Source: Buddleja alternifolia (Eukaryota; Streptophyta; Magnoliopsida; Lamiales; Scrophulariaceae). Taken from it: a DNA stretch of 64,000 nt. Below the pieces are notes generated by a model. That model saw only the letters and a program-made list of their open reading frames with translations. It was not told the origin of the DNA and did not search any database. This document shows positions 12,120-22,558 of the stretch, one piece after another (position 1 is the first letter of the stretch; each line of letters begins with the position of its first letter). The translations under genes were made by a program, and so were the position numbers. The DNA is taken from contig CM033396.1 in NCBI GenBank assembly GCA_019426215.1, positions 26,985,101 to 27,049,100 on the forward strand. The letters are read 5' to 3'.

Positions 12120-13155
12120 GGAAAATCTTATTTTTGGTACCATAATTGACTGCATGTACACTTTGATATTAAACATTCTTGAAACCACACTTTGTATACA
12201 AAACTTCCCTATGTTTACCAATTTGGTACCACCGTTAAGGAGGAGATGGAAAAAGTCACATGACTTCCACGTGGCCTTTAAATTTGCACTTGTTTGTGCA
12301 TATAAACAACAAAATCTCATTTTTGGTACTAAACTTTGCTCATTTATCTTACTTTTGGTACCATCGTTATCTCATGGATGGAAAAAATTACATGACATTT
12401 ACTTGGCTTTTAATTTCTCAATTGGGAGGGAAATAAACAAGGAAGAACAGACAGATTTGGGGATCAACCAAAACTTAGAGCTTTTTTTAAGAAGAAATTC
12501 TAGGGTTCTTCTTCTCATTCTTCAATTCTTGGTGTAAAAGGTTCTAATTATGCATTTCTTTGTGAAGATATGTCTTCATCTTCTTACTCTATTACGTGAT
12601 TCAAACATTATTTAACTCTAATTTGTGTGCTCATGGTCATTGAATTCTGGGCCGCTTAGACTCATTTTTCCTCACATTTCTACCTCCTTGTTTATTTTTG
12701 GTGACTTTTGATGATTCTAATGGTTTGATTATGTTGGATTTGCAACAATTTTGGGAGGTATGAAAAGGGCCGAAGCAATTTAAAGGGTTTTTGATGTTTG
12801 TTGGATTTTTGTTTTTTTGATTTTGACTGATGCGTGCTCTACACAGAAGAATTAACGGCCACGGGCACATCACATGAATTTTTCCATCAATGAGATAATG
12901 GTTGTACAAAAAATGAGACAAATGGATAAAGTTTGGTACAAAAAAAAAAAAAGAAGAAGAGATTTTTCCGTTAATCTTCATAGACATGTGCACAACACGT
13001 GCAAACTTCACAGTCACACGGAAGTCACATAACTTTTTTTGTCTCCTACTTAATGGTGGTACCAAAGGTAGTACAAATGGACATGTATGAAAAGTGAGAT
13101 TTCAAGAATATTCGATATCAAAAGTGTACAAACGATCAATTATGTTACCAAAGAT
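12120..13155. mobile_element. Foldback (long inverted repeat) non-autonomous transposon
   Basis: About 300 bases at the left (from about 12126) match the right end (to about 13155) in inverted orientation. For example, GGTACCATAATTGACTGCATGTACAC on the left has its counterpart in the reverse complement of 13110-13150. The arms carry repeated phrases around TTTTGGTAC and a motif like CACGTGGCC. The roughly 420-base centre (12430-12840) has no intact ORF but contains a leader-like piece (TCTAGGGTTCTTCTTCTC). The structure resembles Mutator-type or foldback elements. Exact ends and target duplication are not resolved. Confidence 0.72.
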
Positions 13156-13391
13156 GATATAATAATTATCAGTAACAAATTCATAAAATAGTAAATATGA
13201 GATACATATTCCAATTAATTAGTGCATGTTTACTTTCTAAAATGATTTCAATACCTCCATAGTTATTTTTCATATTCGTTCACATTATTATCTTATTAAA
13301 TTTGACATGCAATTGTAAATTATTAACCTTATTTATAATCAAATCCAAATCCAAATCCGAATCTCTTTTGAAAAATCAAATTTTGGAAATG

Positions 13392-13394
<3 letters not shown>

Positions 13395-13433
<39 letters not shown>
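13395..13433 (+). repeat. (AAT)n microsatellite
   Basis: About thirteen uninterrupted AAT/ATA trinucleotide units. Confidence 0.95.
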
Positions 13434-13434
<1 letters not shown>

Positions 13435-13547
13435 GTAATGAAAAGCAATTTTACTAATATCTTACATATTTTACATTGTTCGCGTGTTTATGTAAATATT
13501 ACGCGTGTGTGTTTGTTGTGTGCTCGAGTATGTGTAAATAAATAGGG

Positions 13548-13760
13548 TAAATTACGCCCAACCCCCCATGTGATCGACCTTATTATCACTCCACCCCCTA
13601 TGATAAAAAAATGTCAACTTACCCCCTTTTGAATAAATTAAAGAAGCAATTTCACTCCCTACACGCTTCACTCACTTGTTATGAGACTGGTTACCAATTT
13701 TACATCAGTTAAAGACAATTTTGCCCCTTAATTCCCCACCATTGGATCTGATCTCCTAAA
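13548..13760. repeat. Dispersed repeat with GGGTAAATTACGCCC end, copy 1
   Basis: The end GGGTAAATTACGCCC, followed by TGTGATCGACCTTATTATCACTC-like sequence and CACCCCCTATGATAAAAAAATG-like sequence, reappears inverted at about 63130-63215. It is AT-rich and non-coding. It has the look of a small non-autonomous DNA-transposon end or an intergenic repeat; no superfamily can be fixed from one end. Confidence 0.6.
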
Positions 13761-13950
13761 TATCCATGGTCAAGATTAATTTTTTATATTTTACTAATTC
13801 AATTTATAACAACCGTAGATCTTTATAGAAATCAACGGTTGAGATTAAATGTTTTATTTTTATACTAAATATATATTTTTAAAATTTTAAATTATAAACG
13901 ATATTTAAAAAATGTATATTAATAATATATTTATATATATATATAAGTAT

Positions 13951-14050
13951 GTATATAGATGGGAAATTAGCAATTTTAGACCCCAATTGCATATGGCAAA
14001 GCAAAAATAGACCCCATTGAAAAAGCAAGTCAATTTTAGACCCCTGTGAG
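13951..14050 (+). repeat. MULE left terminal inverted repeat with 10 bp target duplication
   Basis: The target duplication GTATATAGAT (13951-13960) is identical to 26638-26647. The inverted repeat starts at 13961 (GGGAAATTAGCAATTTTAGA) and matches the reverse complement of the right end (GAGAAGTTAGCAAAAATAGA). The conserved feature is the phrase for 'gcaaaaatagaccccat' and its partner about 30 bases away. A 9-11 bp duplication is the hallmark of Mutator-like elements. Confidence 0.9.
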
Positions 14051-14190
14051 ACCCATTCAATTGAAAGTTCCAAAATACCCTTACTAACCAAATTGTATTA
14101 AAAGAAAAGAATAATCCCTGTGGGACCCATTCACTTGAAAGTTCTAAATTACCCTCACTAACAAAATTGTATTAAAAGAAAAGAATAAAT
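14036..14190 (+). repeat. Tandem duplication of about 75 bases near the MULE left end
   Basis: Two adjacent units share the order GACCCATTCA-TTGAAAGTTC, then TACCCT-ACTAAC, then AAATTGTATTAAAAGAAAAG. They sit just inside the terminal inverted repeat and are not obviously repeated at the right end. Confidence 0.85.
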
Positions 14191-14769
14191 CATCCATTCG
14201 GAAATATCTAAAATAACCCTACATTCAATTCAATAATTAAAAAAAATAGAAAAAGAAAAACAACCTGCAATAACCCTTGAGAGAGGCGGAAGGGAGGAAT
14301 ACGTTTTCCCCTAATTCAGTCCAATCTAGGGTTCATATTTGCCCCAATTTTCCCCCCTATTGATTCGAAATTCTTCTCAATTGATTGATATTTACCAAAG
14401 AAGGGTTGCGCATTGTTGTCCTCTACTTCGAAAGACTGCAATTTGTTGCTTTGACCGTGTATCTATAGTTGTTGGAGGTGCAAATAGGAGTTTAATCGAA
14501 CCGAATAATTGGTAAATTTGTACATTATTTCATCAAATTCTTTGTTTAAATAACGTAATAAGGTGTTTGAATGGATGGGTTTTCTTTACTCTATTTCCCC
14601 TAAATTTCCCCAAATTTCATATTTTATGCAGTTTTTTGGACCAATTTCGGCTCCTTCTTCTTCATTTGACTGTGTGTGTACTGTCCAAGATTAATTATGT
14701 TGTTTAATCCTCTTAGCTTCTTTGGTGTAATCTCCCGTTAGTTTAGGTATCTTGATGGGTTCTACTGTG

Positions 14770-14890
14770 GTAATATGTAAATGTAGGCAGTAATATGTAA
14801 ACGTGGGCAATATATGCAGGAAATGCAGGGGAGCAATGTATGTAGGTTGAAGATGCGGTAATATGTAAATGTAGGCAATGTATGCAGGTG
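14770..14890 (+). repeat. Short tandem repeat upstream of the MULE transposase
   Basis: Variants of GTAATATGTAAATGTAGGCA alternate with AATGTATGCAGG-like words three to four times just upstream of the transposase start. It may be part of the element's promoter or leader. No function can be read from it. Confidence 0.8.
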
Positions 14891-14964
14891 GAAGAATAGT
14901 GGGTATACTCTTTAAATAGTTTCAATAGCAACAACTGATTTTTGTTTGTTCCTTTACTAGGAAA

Positions 14965-17430
14965 ATGTCAGACTATCTATTGTATTATCGATACGATGGA
15001 GAGTGGCAGAAGAAAGTTGGAGAATTAGGAGCATATGAATGGATTTTAAGGAATAATTATGAAATGCACAATACAATAATTGGAGAAGAGGGAGATGATC
15101 TTAAAGCGATAACGGTTTCAAAGTTTCATGATTTTATATTTGAAATCGCTCCTTTTAAACGGGAGGACTTTGAAATTAAAGTGAGTTATATGCCTTTGTC
15201 CTGTAAAGGTTTGAACCCTAAATATATTTCGACCGATTTTGATGTAAGGTGTTATCTTATGGACCAATGTCGTATATCTAAATGTAGAAGCATTCTCCAT
15301 GTTGAGCTTATTAAGAAGACGGTTATTGTAGAACATAATTGGTTTGAAAATAGTAATGGTGTTGATATTGATGGTGCGGAATTTGATACTGAGGACTCAG
15401 GTTCTTTTGTGGATGTGAATTTGGTTGAAAACTATACATCTGCCCCTGGTAAGCCGGGTGTTGTTTTAGATAAGCCGATGTCCCCGCCCATATCGATAGC
15501 CTCTGGCCCAAGTCTTGTGAAACTAACTCCTCCAATTGATGGAAATTTAGAATCAACTCCCTTGTCGACTCTAAATGTTGAAAATCTGCAATCAACTCCT
15601 GCGACTCCCTCAAGTCTAATACCTGGTTACACTATACCTTTCTCAAGGGATGACTCAATTCCAATTCTTCGAGCTTTTAAGTGAACCTCTTCCTGATGAG
15701 GTTGTTCAAACCTTTAGTTTTGTTGATGGTATAGATTTGCCTATTGGACACGAATTCAGTAACAAAGATGAGGTGTTCGACGTGGTTTTGGATGCTTCAT
15801 TGAAAGCAACTTTTAATATTAAAAGATCTAAGTCGACAACAAAAACATTCTCTTTTAAGTGTAGGGTCCCGGATTGCAAGTGGAGTTTGCGTGCGGGAAA
15901 GACCGGAGGGGTAGATGTTTTCTCCTTGCTCGTTCATAATAATATCCATACATGCTCACCTTTAGTGGGATTTAGAGCAAAAAAGAGTAGCGCATCACAG
16001 GTTTCTAGGATGTTGTCAAAGACTTTCCCATCCTAGCATGATACACCGGCTCCAAAGACAATATTTGATATGATGTTATCCCAGGGCCTTGTTGTTTCTT
16101 ACTATAAAGCCCTGCGGGGCAAACATCTAGCGAGAAGTACTATCAGGAGTGATCCTGAGGAAAGTTATGCTTTTCTTCCGAGTTATTTGTATATGCTGAA
16201 GCAGGTGAATCCCGGTATAGTTTCTGACATATGTACAGATGTGGATGGCAATTGTTATTGATGGCATTGGGAGCATGCATTGAAGGTTTTAAGGCCATGA
16301 GGAAGGTAATTGTTATTGATGGCACGCATTTAAAGACCAAGTACAAGGGTGTATTATTAGTTTACACTGCACAAGACGGCAACAAACATCAATATCCTCT
16401 TGGTTTTGGTGTAGTAAAAAGTGAATGCGATGCATCATGGTCTTGGTTCCTGGACAAGCTTAGCGAGGTCATACCAGATTCTGAAGATTTGGTCATCATT
16501 TTAGATAGAAACGGAAGCATCATAAATACAGTTCCGATAGTGTATCCCAAGGCTTCACATGGATTATGTGCTTAACATATCTCTCAAAATATTAGGATTA
16601 GCGTTAATACCGACAGGGGCATTAAACAGAAAAATGAAGCTCGCAAAAGCGTGTTGTCGAAGTTCACGGCTTGCGCCGAAGCATACAATGTTCAAGAGTT
16701 TGAAAAATGTTTTGATGACCCAACAAAAAGGCAACCTCGTACATGTGTCAAGTTTCATGAGTATAGTCAAGATCTAATCCTTATAAAGGAGCGTTGGGCC
16801 AGGTGCTACTTTGAATGTTCCCGATACAACATCTTGACTTCCAACGGAGTTGAGTCCATTAATGCTATCTTGGTTAGTGCTAGATCATTTCCACTGATTC
16901 TTATGTTGGATGAGATCGTGAACTTAATATGTTGGTGGTTCAATAAGCACCAGAACGAATCTTGTGAGGGTGGATTGTCACAACTCCTAACTCAAGAAGC
17001 TGAAATCACATTGCATGCAAGGAAACGCGAGTCCAATTTTTATAAAGCTAAAGAACTTAATAAGTTCACAGATGAGTATATGGTCAAACGCACGGGGGCA
17101 CTGGAGCACGAAGAAACTTTCTTTGTTGACCTCCAAAGGAAAAAATGTAGTTTCAAGTTTTCGACATTGACCATATCCCTTGTGAGCACGCGCTTGCTGC
17201 ACTTTCTGGTGATGACGCAAAATTGACTTCTCTATGCTCGAAGTACTACTTGAAAGAATTATGGGCACTGGCATATTTCCGAACCATATATCCCGTTCCT
17301 TGTCAGTCCACTTGGATCATTCCTGATGAAACAAAAGCCATTAAGGTGGTAGCTCTGGACTACAAGAAAAGGACTGGAGTACCTCAGTCTGTTAGAATGG
17401 AGGCAGGTGGACAGAAGGTTCATAAACTTT
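14965..17430 (+). pseudogene. MuDR-type MULE transposase (MURA-like), decayed
   Basis: 14965-15684 starts with MSDYLLYYRYDGEWQ and runs into a serine/proline-rich linker. After a frame change near 15660 the MuDR N-terminal zinc-binding-like region follows (15690-16033; FSFKCRVPDCKWSLRAG, HTCSP). Next come the MULE transposase core (VIVIDGTHLK near 16306; VIILDRNGSI near 16500; SNGVESINAI near 16850, supplying the DDE residues) and a SWIM zinc finger (DHIPCEHA near 17170-17190). Breaks are the frame change near 15660, a TAG at 16034-16036, a frame change near 16255, a stop near 16573 with a frame change before 16651, and a frame change inside the SWIM region near 17150. The protein would cut and move the element in the nucleus; this copy cannot encode it intact. 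Confidence 0.9.
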
Positions 17431-17929
17431 TAATTCGTTTTTTACATAATTTGATTTTTTAATGTTGTATTTTTCAATCATATAAACTTTTTAGTTGATT
17501 CAAACTATGTACTATATGTATTTGTACTATATTGCAAAAGAAATTGAATGAGTGAAGGTAAATCTTTTATTGTACAAGTCAGTTACTTTAGGGTGTAAAT
17601 GCCCTTCAACTGTCAGCATTTTATGTTTGCTATGTAGCAAAGTGTCTAAGATAAACGATGCATTTCTGTATTCTAGTTAACGAATTATCTAGTATCGACG
17701 TAATTCTCTAGAATGTTTCTAGTTGAGAATACTGGTCTATGTTTTCTTTCTAAGTCTGTCGCTTGTGAGTTGTGACTCACGGTTGATACTTGGCGGAATT
17801 TAACTGCACAAGAAAATTTATTTTCTTGAGTTTGAGTTTGACTTATGGTTTCTTGAGTTTGAAAATTTATTGCTGTCCTCCACATGAAAAGTAAGATAAT
17901 TGCAAACGATAAGTATATTTCATAGTTCA

Positions 17930-18215
17930 AGGAATATACTTGTTATACCTATACAGAGTAGCAATCTGTCCACTATACAGAAAATACTGGTTATATCGTG
18001 TACCAATCTGGACAGTATATTTCATACCATATTTTGTGTAATAAATTTAGTACAAAATAATTGTCGTTTTGAAGGTAAACAAATTGAAATACTCAAGAGA
18101 ATATTTAGTGAATGTAAATCTTGATGATCTAAAATTTACTTGTTATACTGAGCAGCAATCTGGGCAGTCTAAAGAAAATACTCAAGAGATTGACACGAGT
18201 ATATTCAGTATAATT
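17930..18215 (+). repeat. Dispersed internal repeats of the MULE, left cluster
   Basis: About three degenerate copies of a 40-50 base word, consensus near TTATACTGGGTACCAATCTGG followed by ACAGTATA, at roughly 17936, 17985 and 18138. Further copies lie at 22100-22430. They flank the block that holds the E2-like and zinc-finger genes. Confidence 0.75.
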
Positions 18216-18387
18216 ATTACATAGATTGAATAGATGGGTTGGAAACTAAGGCAAGCAACCACCATCTTAAATTGGCACCAACCACAAATAACTTTCCATA
18301 ATTCAATTAAGACCAAGAGTTGATTGTAGATTAATTAAGGATGTAAGAGGGTTCATACCGAGGAGATGAGGAGTTACATAAAGTGTG

Positions 18388-18602
18388 GTGATGAGTCTTT
18401 CAAACTTCCTCTCACCCCAACCGAGGTGCTAACTTCCCCACATTTATTATACTGTTTTGAATGACCTCTAGTATATGTAGTATAACTATTATACTACATA
18501 TGTTGAATAAATAGACTGGATAGATGGGATTGACAACCAACCACTTTAATGCATTAAATTCCACCTTAATTTTTTACCAGCCACAAAAATCTTTACGCTA
18601 AT
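18388..18602 (+). repeat. Direct repeat A, left copy (about 215 bases)
   Basis: This is nearly identical to 21820-22033 in the same orientation, starting at GTGATGAGTCTT and ending at CTAATGG, with the shared block CCTCTAGTATATGTAGTATA in between. The two copies bracket the E2-like gene, the tandem repeats and the zinc-finger gene. They are too short and lack TG..CA ends, so they are not convincing LTRs. Confidence 0.9.
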
Positions 18603-18844
18603 GGGTGAGGAGTTACATAATTCGATTAAGACCAAGAAGATGAGGAGTTACATAAAGTGTTTCTATTTATACCCAACTTCATTTATTTATCCTCCTCATC
18701 TGACTTTCCTCTATATGTCTCTCTCTCCCTCTCCCTCTCCGTCTCTTCCTCTCCTTTTCTTTTCTGTGTCTCTCTTTCAAGAGGTAATCGATGGAACCTT
18801 CCTATTCCATTCCCGCCATCTGGAGAAGAATTATTCAGAAACAA

Positions 18845-19536
18845 ATGGCGGAGTTGCAAAAGCAGTCCTTCGTCGATGGTATGGAGTTTTAGCCATTGTT
18901 TCTTGTATCTTTCTTCTAAAAATGACTGAATCTGAATTAATGGTTCTTATGATCATGTCTTCATTATGTCATGCAGAAGTAGGCAACGTTTCAGGCAACA
19001 TATATCATTGGCACGCTACTTTATTAGGGCCTCCAAACAACCCCTTTGCTGGAGGAAAATTTGTTTTAAATATTCATTTTCATCCCGAGCATCCACTTAA
19101 ACCACCCATGGTAATTTGATGTTACCTTTTACTTTGATTGTTTTCGTCTTACACATAATTTGATATCCTTTAATTAAGTTTTGCACTGATCAGGTACGGT
19201 TCCAAAAAAATATTTTCCATCCAAATATCAGCCCTAGTAGTGGCGGTATTAGCATGCATATACTGAGACAATATTGGGTACCCCGCATAACTATGTTGAA
19301 GGTACCGTAACACTGAAATGTTCTTGCCTAATTTACCATCTAAACCTATTTTTCTGATGATGGATTTTCTGCCGCTCCTTGACTCCATTCGGTCGATGTT
19401 GATTGAGCCGAATCTGGAAGAAGCTCATCCGGATGTTGCCGACACTGCCGAATTGTACAAAAATGACAGGGCAATGTATGAGTCAACTGCCCAATCATGG
19501 ACTCAGTTGTATGCGATGGAGGAAAATGCTCAATAG
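18845..19536 (+). pseudogene. Ubiquitin-conjugating enzyme (E2)-like gene carried in the MULE; catalytic Cys position is Ser
   Basis: Exons 18845-18878 (MAELQKQSFVD), 18977-19110 (VGNVSGNIYHWHATLLGPP, FAGGKFVLNIHF, HPLKPPM) and 19194-19301 (VRFQKNIFHPNIS) join in phase with GT-AG introns. A last coding block at about 19360-19536 ends the fold (IEPNLEEAHPDVADTAELYK, WTQLYAMEE) and stops at 19534-19536. The HPN motif is present, but at the active-site position the sequence reads GGISMHIL where E2 enzymes have a cysteine. The usual N-terminal helix is shortened. No AG acceptor exists between 19302 and about 19403, so the last block cannot be spliced in by the usual rule. It is either a pseudogene or a truncated, catalytically inactive E2-like (UEV-like) protein. 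A CT-rich leader precedes it (18718-18780). Confidence 0.85.
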
Positions 19537-19559
19537 GGGGATTCTGTTTAACTCGTGTG

Positions 19560-20510
19560 ACTGTAAATTTCACGTAGAGGCATACGTGAAATACGTTCAT
19601 TGTACTACTTTTATCTTATATGCATTGTCACACACTGTATGTTGTTTTGAAACATCACAACATTTAGATTCACATAATCCCGAAATCGATACCCTAAACC
19701 CTAAAACTCAATACCCTAAACCCTAAAACTTGATACCCTAAACCTTAAAACTCGATACCCTAAACCATGTTTATTGTTGCTAATTGTGATATAATCTATG
19801 AACATATTACTTGGTGTAAGTTAGATGTTATAGTTCAATTCTATTTCAACTAATCATATGTCAATTGATGATGGATTGATGCCCAATTGTTTTGATCAAT
19901 CTCCTAGTATACTAACTATACTGGATAACTATTCTTCTTGTATTATTGTGTGTTTTTGAACTGTAAATTGTTCTAATTGCTGCTAATTGTGATGTAATCT
20001 GTAGACATATTATTTTAAGTAAGATAAAGGTTTTAGCACTGTTCTATTTCAACCAATCATGTGTCAATTGGTGATGGATTCATTTCCAATTGTTTTTCCA
20101 ATCTGCCTAGTATACTAAGTACAACATATAAAAATGTTATTACTTACTATGGGAAACTATTAACATTAATAAGTGGTAGAAGCATATATGAAATACATTG
20201 ATTGTACTACATTCAAATATGCATTGTCGCACACGGTATATATTATTAAAACATCATAAAATTTAGGTTTACATTACCTCGATATCGATACCCTAAACCC
20301 TAAACCCTAAAACTCAATACCCTAAACCATGTGTATTGCTGCTAATTGTGATGTAATCGATAGACATATTATTTCAAGTAAGTTAAATGTTTTAGCACTG
20401 TTCTATTTGAACCAATCATATGTCAATTTGTGATGGATTCATTTCCAATTGTTTTTTCGATCTGCCTAGTTACTGCCTATACCAGATAACTATTTTTCCT
20501 GTATAGTTCT
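19560..20510 (+). repeat. Three diverged tandem units with telomere-like CCCTAAA words
   Basis: Units begin at about 19575, 19960 (partial) and 20170. Shared words include GAAATAC-TT-ATTGTACTAC, ATGCATTGTC-CACAC, AATTGTGAT-TAATCTAT and ACCAATCATATGTCAATT. Units one and three contain clusters of ATACCCTAAACCCTAAAAC (19688-19768 and 20288-20330). The array follows directly after the E2-like gene, so its 3' flank seems to have been duplicated in tandem. Confidence 0.85.
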
Positions 20511-21226
20511 ATGATTATATGCTTTCCGCCTAAATTTGAAAAAGTTATATGCTTCCCACCCACATTTTGAATTAATTTCCTACTCCTTGTCAACTAAAAA
20601 TTCAAAAACGCTGTTGAAAAACGCGATTTTGAGGCAAAGTTTTAAAACTCTTTATTTTCATTATTTCCCTTTTTTATTTCTAATTTTTTTTAGATATCAG
20701 AATTTTCCATTCTTTCTTCTTCGGGAATCCCCTTCCTTCCTTTCCTTCCCTCCTTTCTCTGCACCAGACTTCCATCTTGGATCTTTCACCACCAACATCA
20801 AGCACAAATCAGACGACTGGGACCGCCTCCACCAAGCACAAATCGGTTTTCTGTAATTTTTTATGGGTCTAGGGTTTAATACAGGATGAATTGATTTGTA
20901 ATATGTTTTTGTTATTAACTTTGTTTCTGTGTAATTGTATTACTATTAATACAAAATTACCATACACTGTATATGAAATTGGAGAAATGAAGTAATTAGG
21001 GTTTTAGAATAGGGATTTTAGAATATATGCAAATTTGGGGGAATTGGTTTAATTTTTTGATTTGTAAACAGATTATGTGTTTAATATAATGTCTTTGTCA
21101 ATATTATGTGTAATTACTATAAATATTGCAATTTAATAGTATTAAACATATGATTCCATTATTGAGCTGCAATATAGCGGTTAATATCTGAAATCGTATT
21201 AATTTTTATGTATATTAAAACAGTTA

Positions 21227-21706
21227 ATGGGTGACCGACCTGCTCCGAATTGCATTTGTGGGTTTGGTAGAATGTCGATTGTATTAACAACCAACCAACA
21301 GTATCATGGCATATATTATTATGCATGTAATGCTTGCTACTCAGAGCATGGAGTATGGTTATCAAAACAAACCTTTTGTCCCACCACTTGTTCCCCCGCA
21401 GGAACATTTTCTTTATGATCGACAATGGGATTGGCAGCACGATGAAATGTTCATCTTGACTTTGGAAAGCTCTACTAAAAGCGGTTATTTCACTCCCCTA
21501 AAAAACCCTTATATTCCATTTTGCAATGCAATGAACGCGTTGAATTATAGATTCAAAACCTCATACAATTATGAATTTATCTTGCAAAAGTAGAAAATGC
21601 TTATAAAAAGGTTCGTGTTTATTACTGGTTGACTAATAAGCCTAATGTAATCAATGTTGAATATGTCGAAGATAAGAACGAGGTCCATGCCTCAGATGAT
21701 GCGTAG
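21227..21706 (+). pseudogene. GRF-type zinc-finger protein with a possible Myb/SANT-like segment, frameshifted
   Basis: From the ATG at 21227 the sequence reads MGDRPAPNCICGFGRM, then YYYACNAC, which fits a GRF-type zinc finger (CxCG then Cx2C). After a frame change near 21320-21360 it reads QWDWQHDEMFILTLE and NALNYRFKTSYN. After another near 21590 it reads KVRVYYWLTNKPNV and stops at 21704-21706. The middle part has the spacing of tryptophan and aromatic residues seen in plant Myb/SANT-like DNA-binding domains, but this is only a resemblance. A leader-like CT-rich segment at 20690-20860 and an acceptor-like site just before the ATG suggest a 5' intron. The product is unknown; GRF fingers usually bind nucleic acid. 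Confidence 0.6.
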
Positions 21707-21819
21707 CAAATTTAGGAAAGGGAAAGGGCAGGTGATTAATTAATCTCCCTCTTAACACTCTTAACAGTTGTCAACATGTTAACTTACCCACTAAGTTGAT
21801 GGTGGGTGGACGTGTGATG

Positions 21820-22033
21820 ATGAGTCTTCGAAACTTCCTCTCACCCAAACTGAGGTGTTAACTTCCTCACATTTATTATGCTGTTTTGAATGACCTCTAG
21901 TATATGTAGTATAACTATTATACTACATATATTGAATAAATAGACTGGATAGATGGGATTGACAACCAACCACTTTAATGCATTAAATTCCATCTTAATT
22001 TTTTACCAACCACAAAAAATCTTTACACTAATG
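21820..22033 (+). repeat. Direct repeat A, right copy
   Basis: Partner of 18388-18602, same orientation, with only scattered differences and one-base indels. It closes the roughly 3.6 kb block holding the E2-like and zinc-finger genes. Confidence 0.9.
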
Positions 22034-22099
22034 GCCACTATGTTGTTAAATACTAAACCCTAATATTTTACAGTATTATATCCGACATAATTCTAATTG

Positions 22100-22430
22100 T
22101 GAATTACAAGTTAAACTGGGTACCAATCTAGACAGTATACAGATAATACTTGTTATACTGTTCAGCAATATAACCAGTAAATTTAATACCATATCATATT
22201 CTGCAGGTGGTGTGTAAATATTACAGTCCTAATTTTTACAAAATGAAAGTAAGATACGTATTTAATGATTTTAGTATTTGTCAGTAAATGTAAAGCTTCA
22301 CTCTTTAAATTACTTAATTAATAAATTGACCATATCATTTTTCACAATATGCTGGTTATACTGGGTAGAAATCTGGCAGTATACTAAATATACAGGTTAT
22401 ACTGGGTACCAATTTAGGCAGTATATTCAA
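22100..22430 (+). repeat. Dispersed internal repeats of the MULE, right cluster
   Basis: At least four degenerate copies of the TTATACTGGGTACCAATCTGG / CAGTATA word, at about 22115, 22155, 22355 and 22395, in the same orientation as the cluster at 17930-18215. They lie between direct repeat A and the 3' end of the minus-strand Ulp1 gene. Confidence 0.75.
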
Positions 22431-22558
22431 TAATCTTGACCGAATCTGCCCGAAGCTGACCAAGGGGGCAAAGTGCACATATATGATAGGTTAGGAGCAA
22501 AGTGCAAAGGGGGAAAAGTGCAAAAATATTTATAAGTTAAGAGCAATATCTATGTTCA

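Noticed and set aside
12637..13065. 142-codon minus-strand ORF in the foldback element
   Set aside because: It spans an arm and the low-complexity centre, with no recognisable domain.
15118..15613. Minus-strand ORFs within the MULE transposase N-terminus
   Set aside because: They are antisense to the transposase reading frame and resemble no known protein.
19688..19768. True telomere or chromosome end
   Set aside because: Only a few CCCTAAA words, interrupted by other sequence, inside a transposon tandem array.
18388..22033. Direct repeats read as LTRs of a small retrotransposon
   Set aside because: No TG..CA ends, primer site, polypurine tract or 5 bp duplication is seen.
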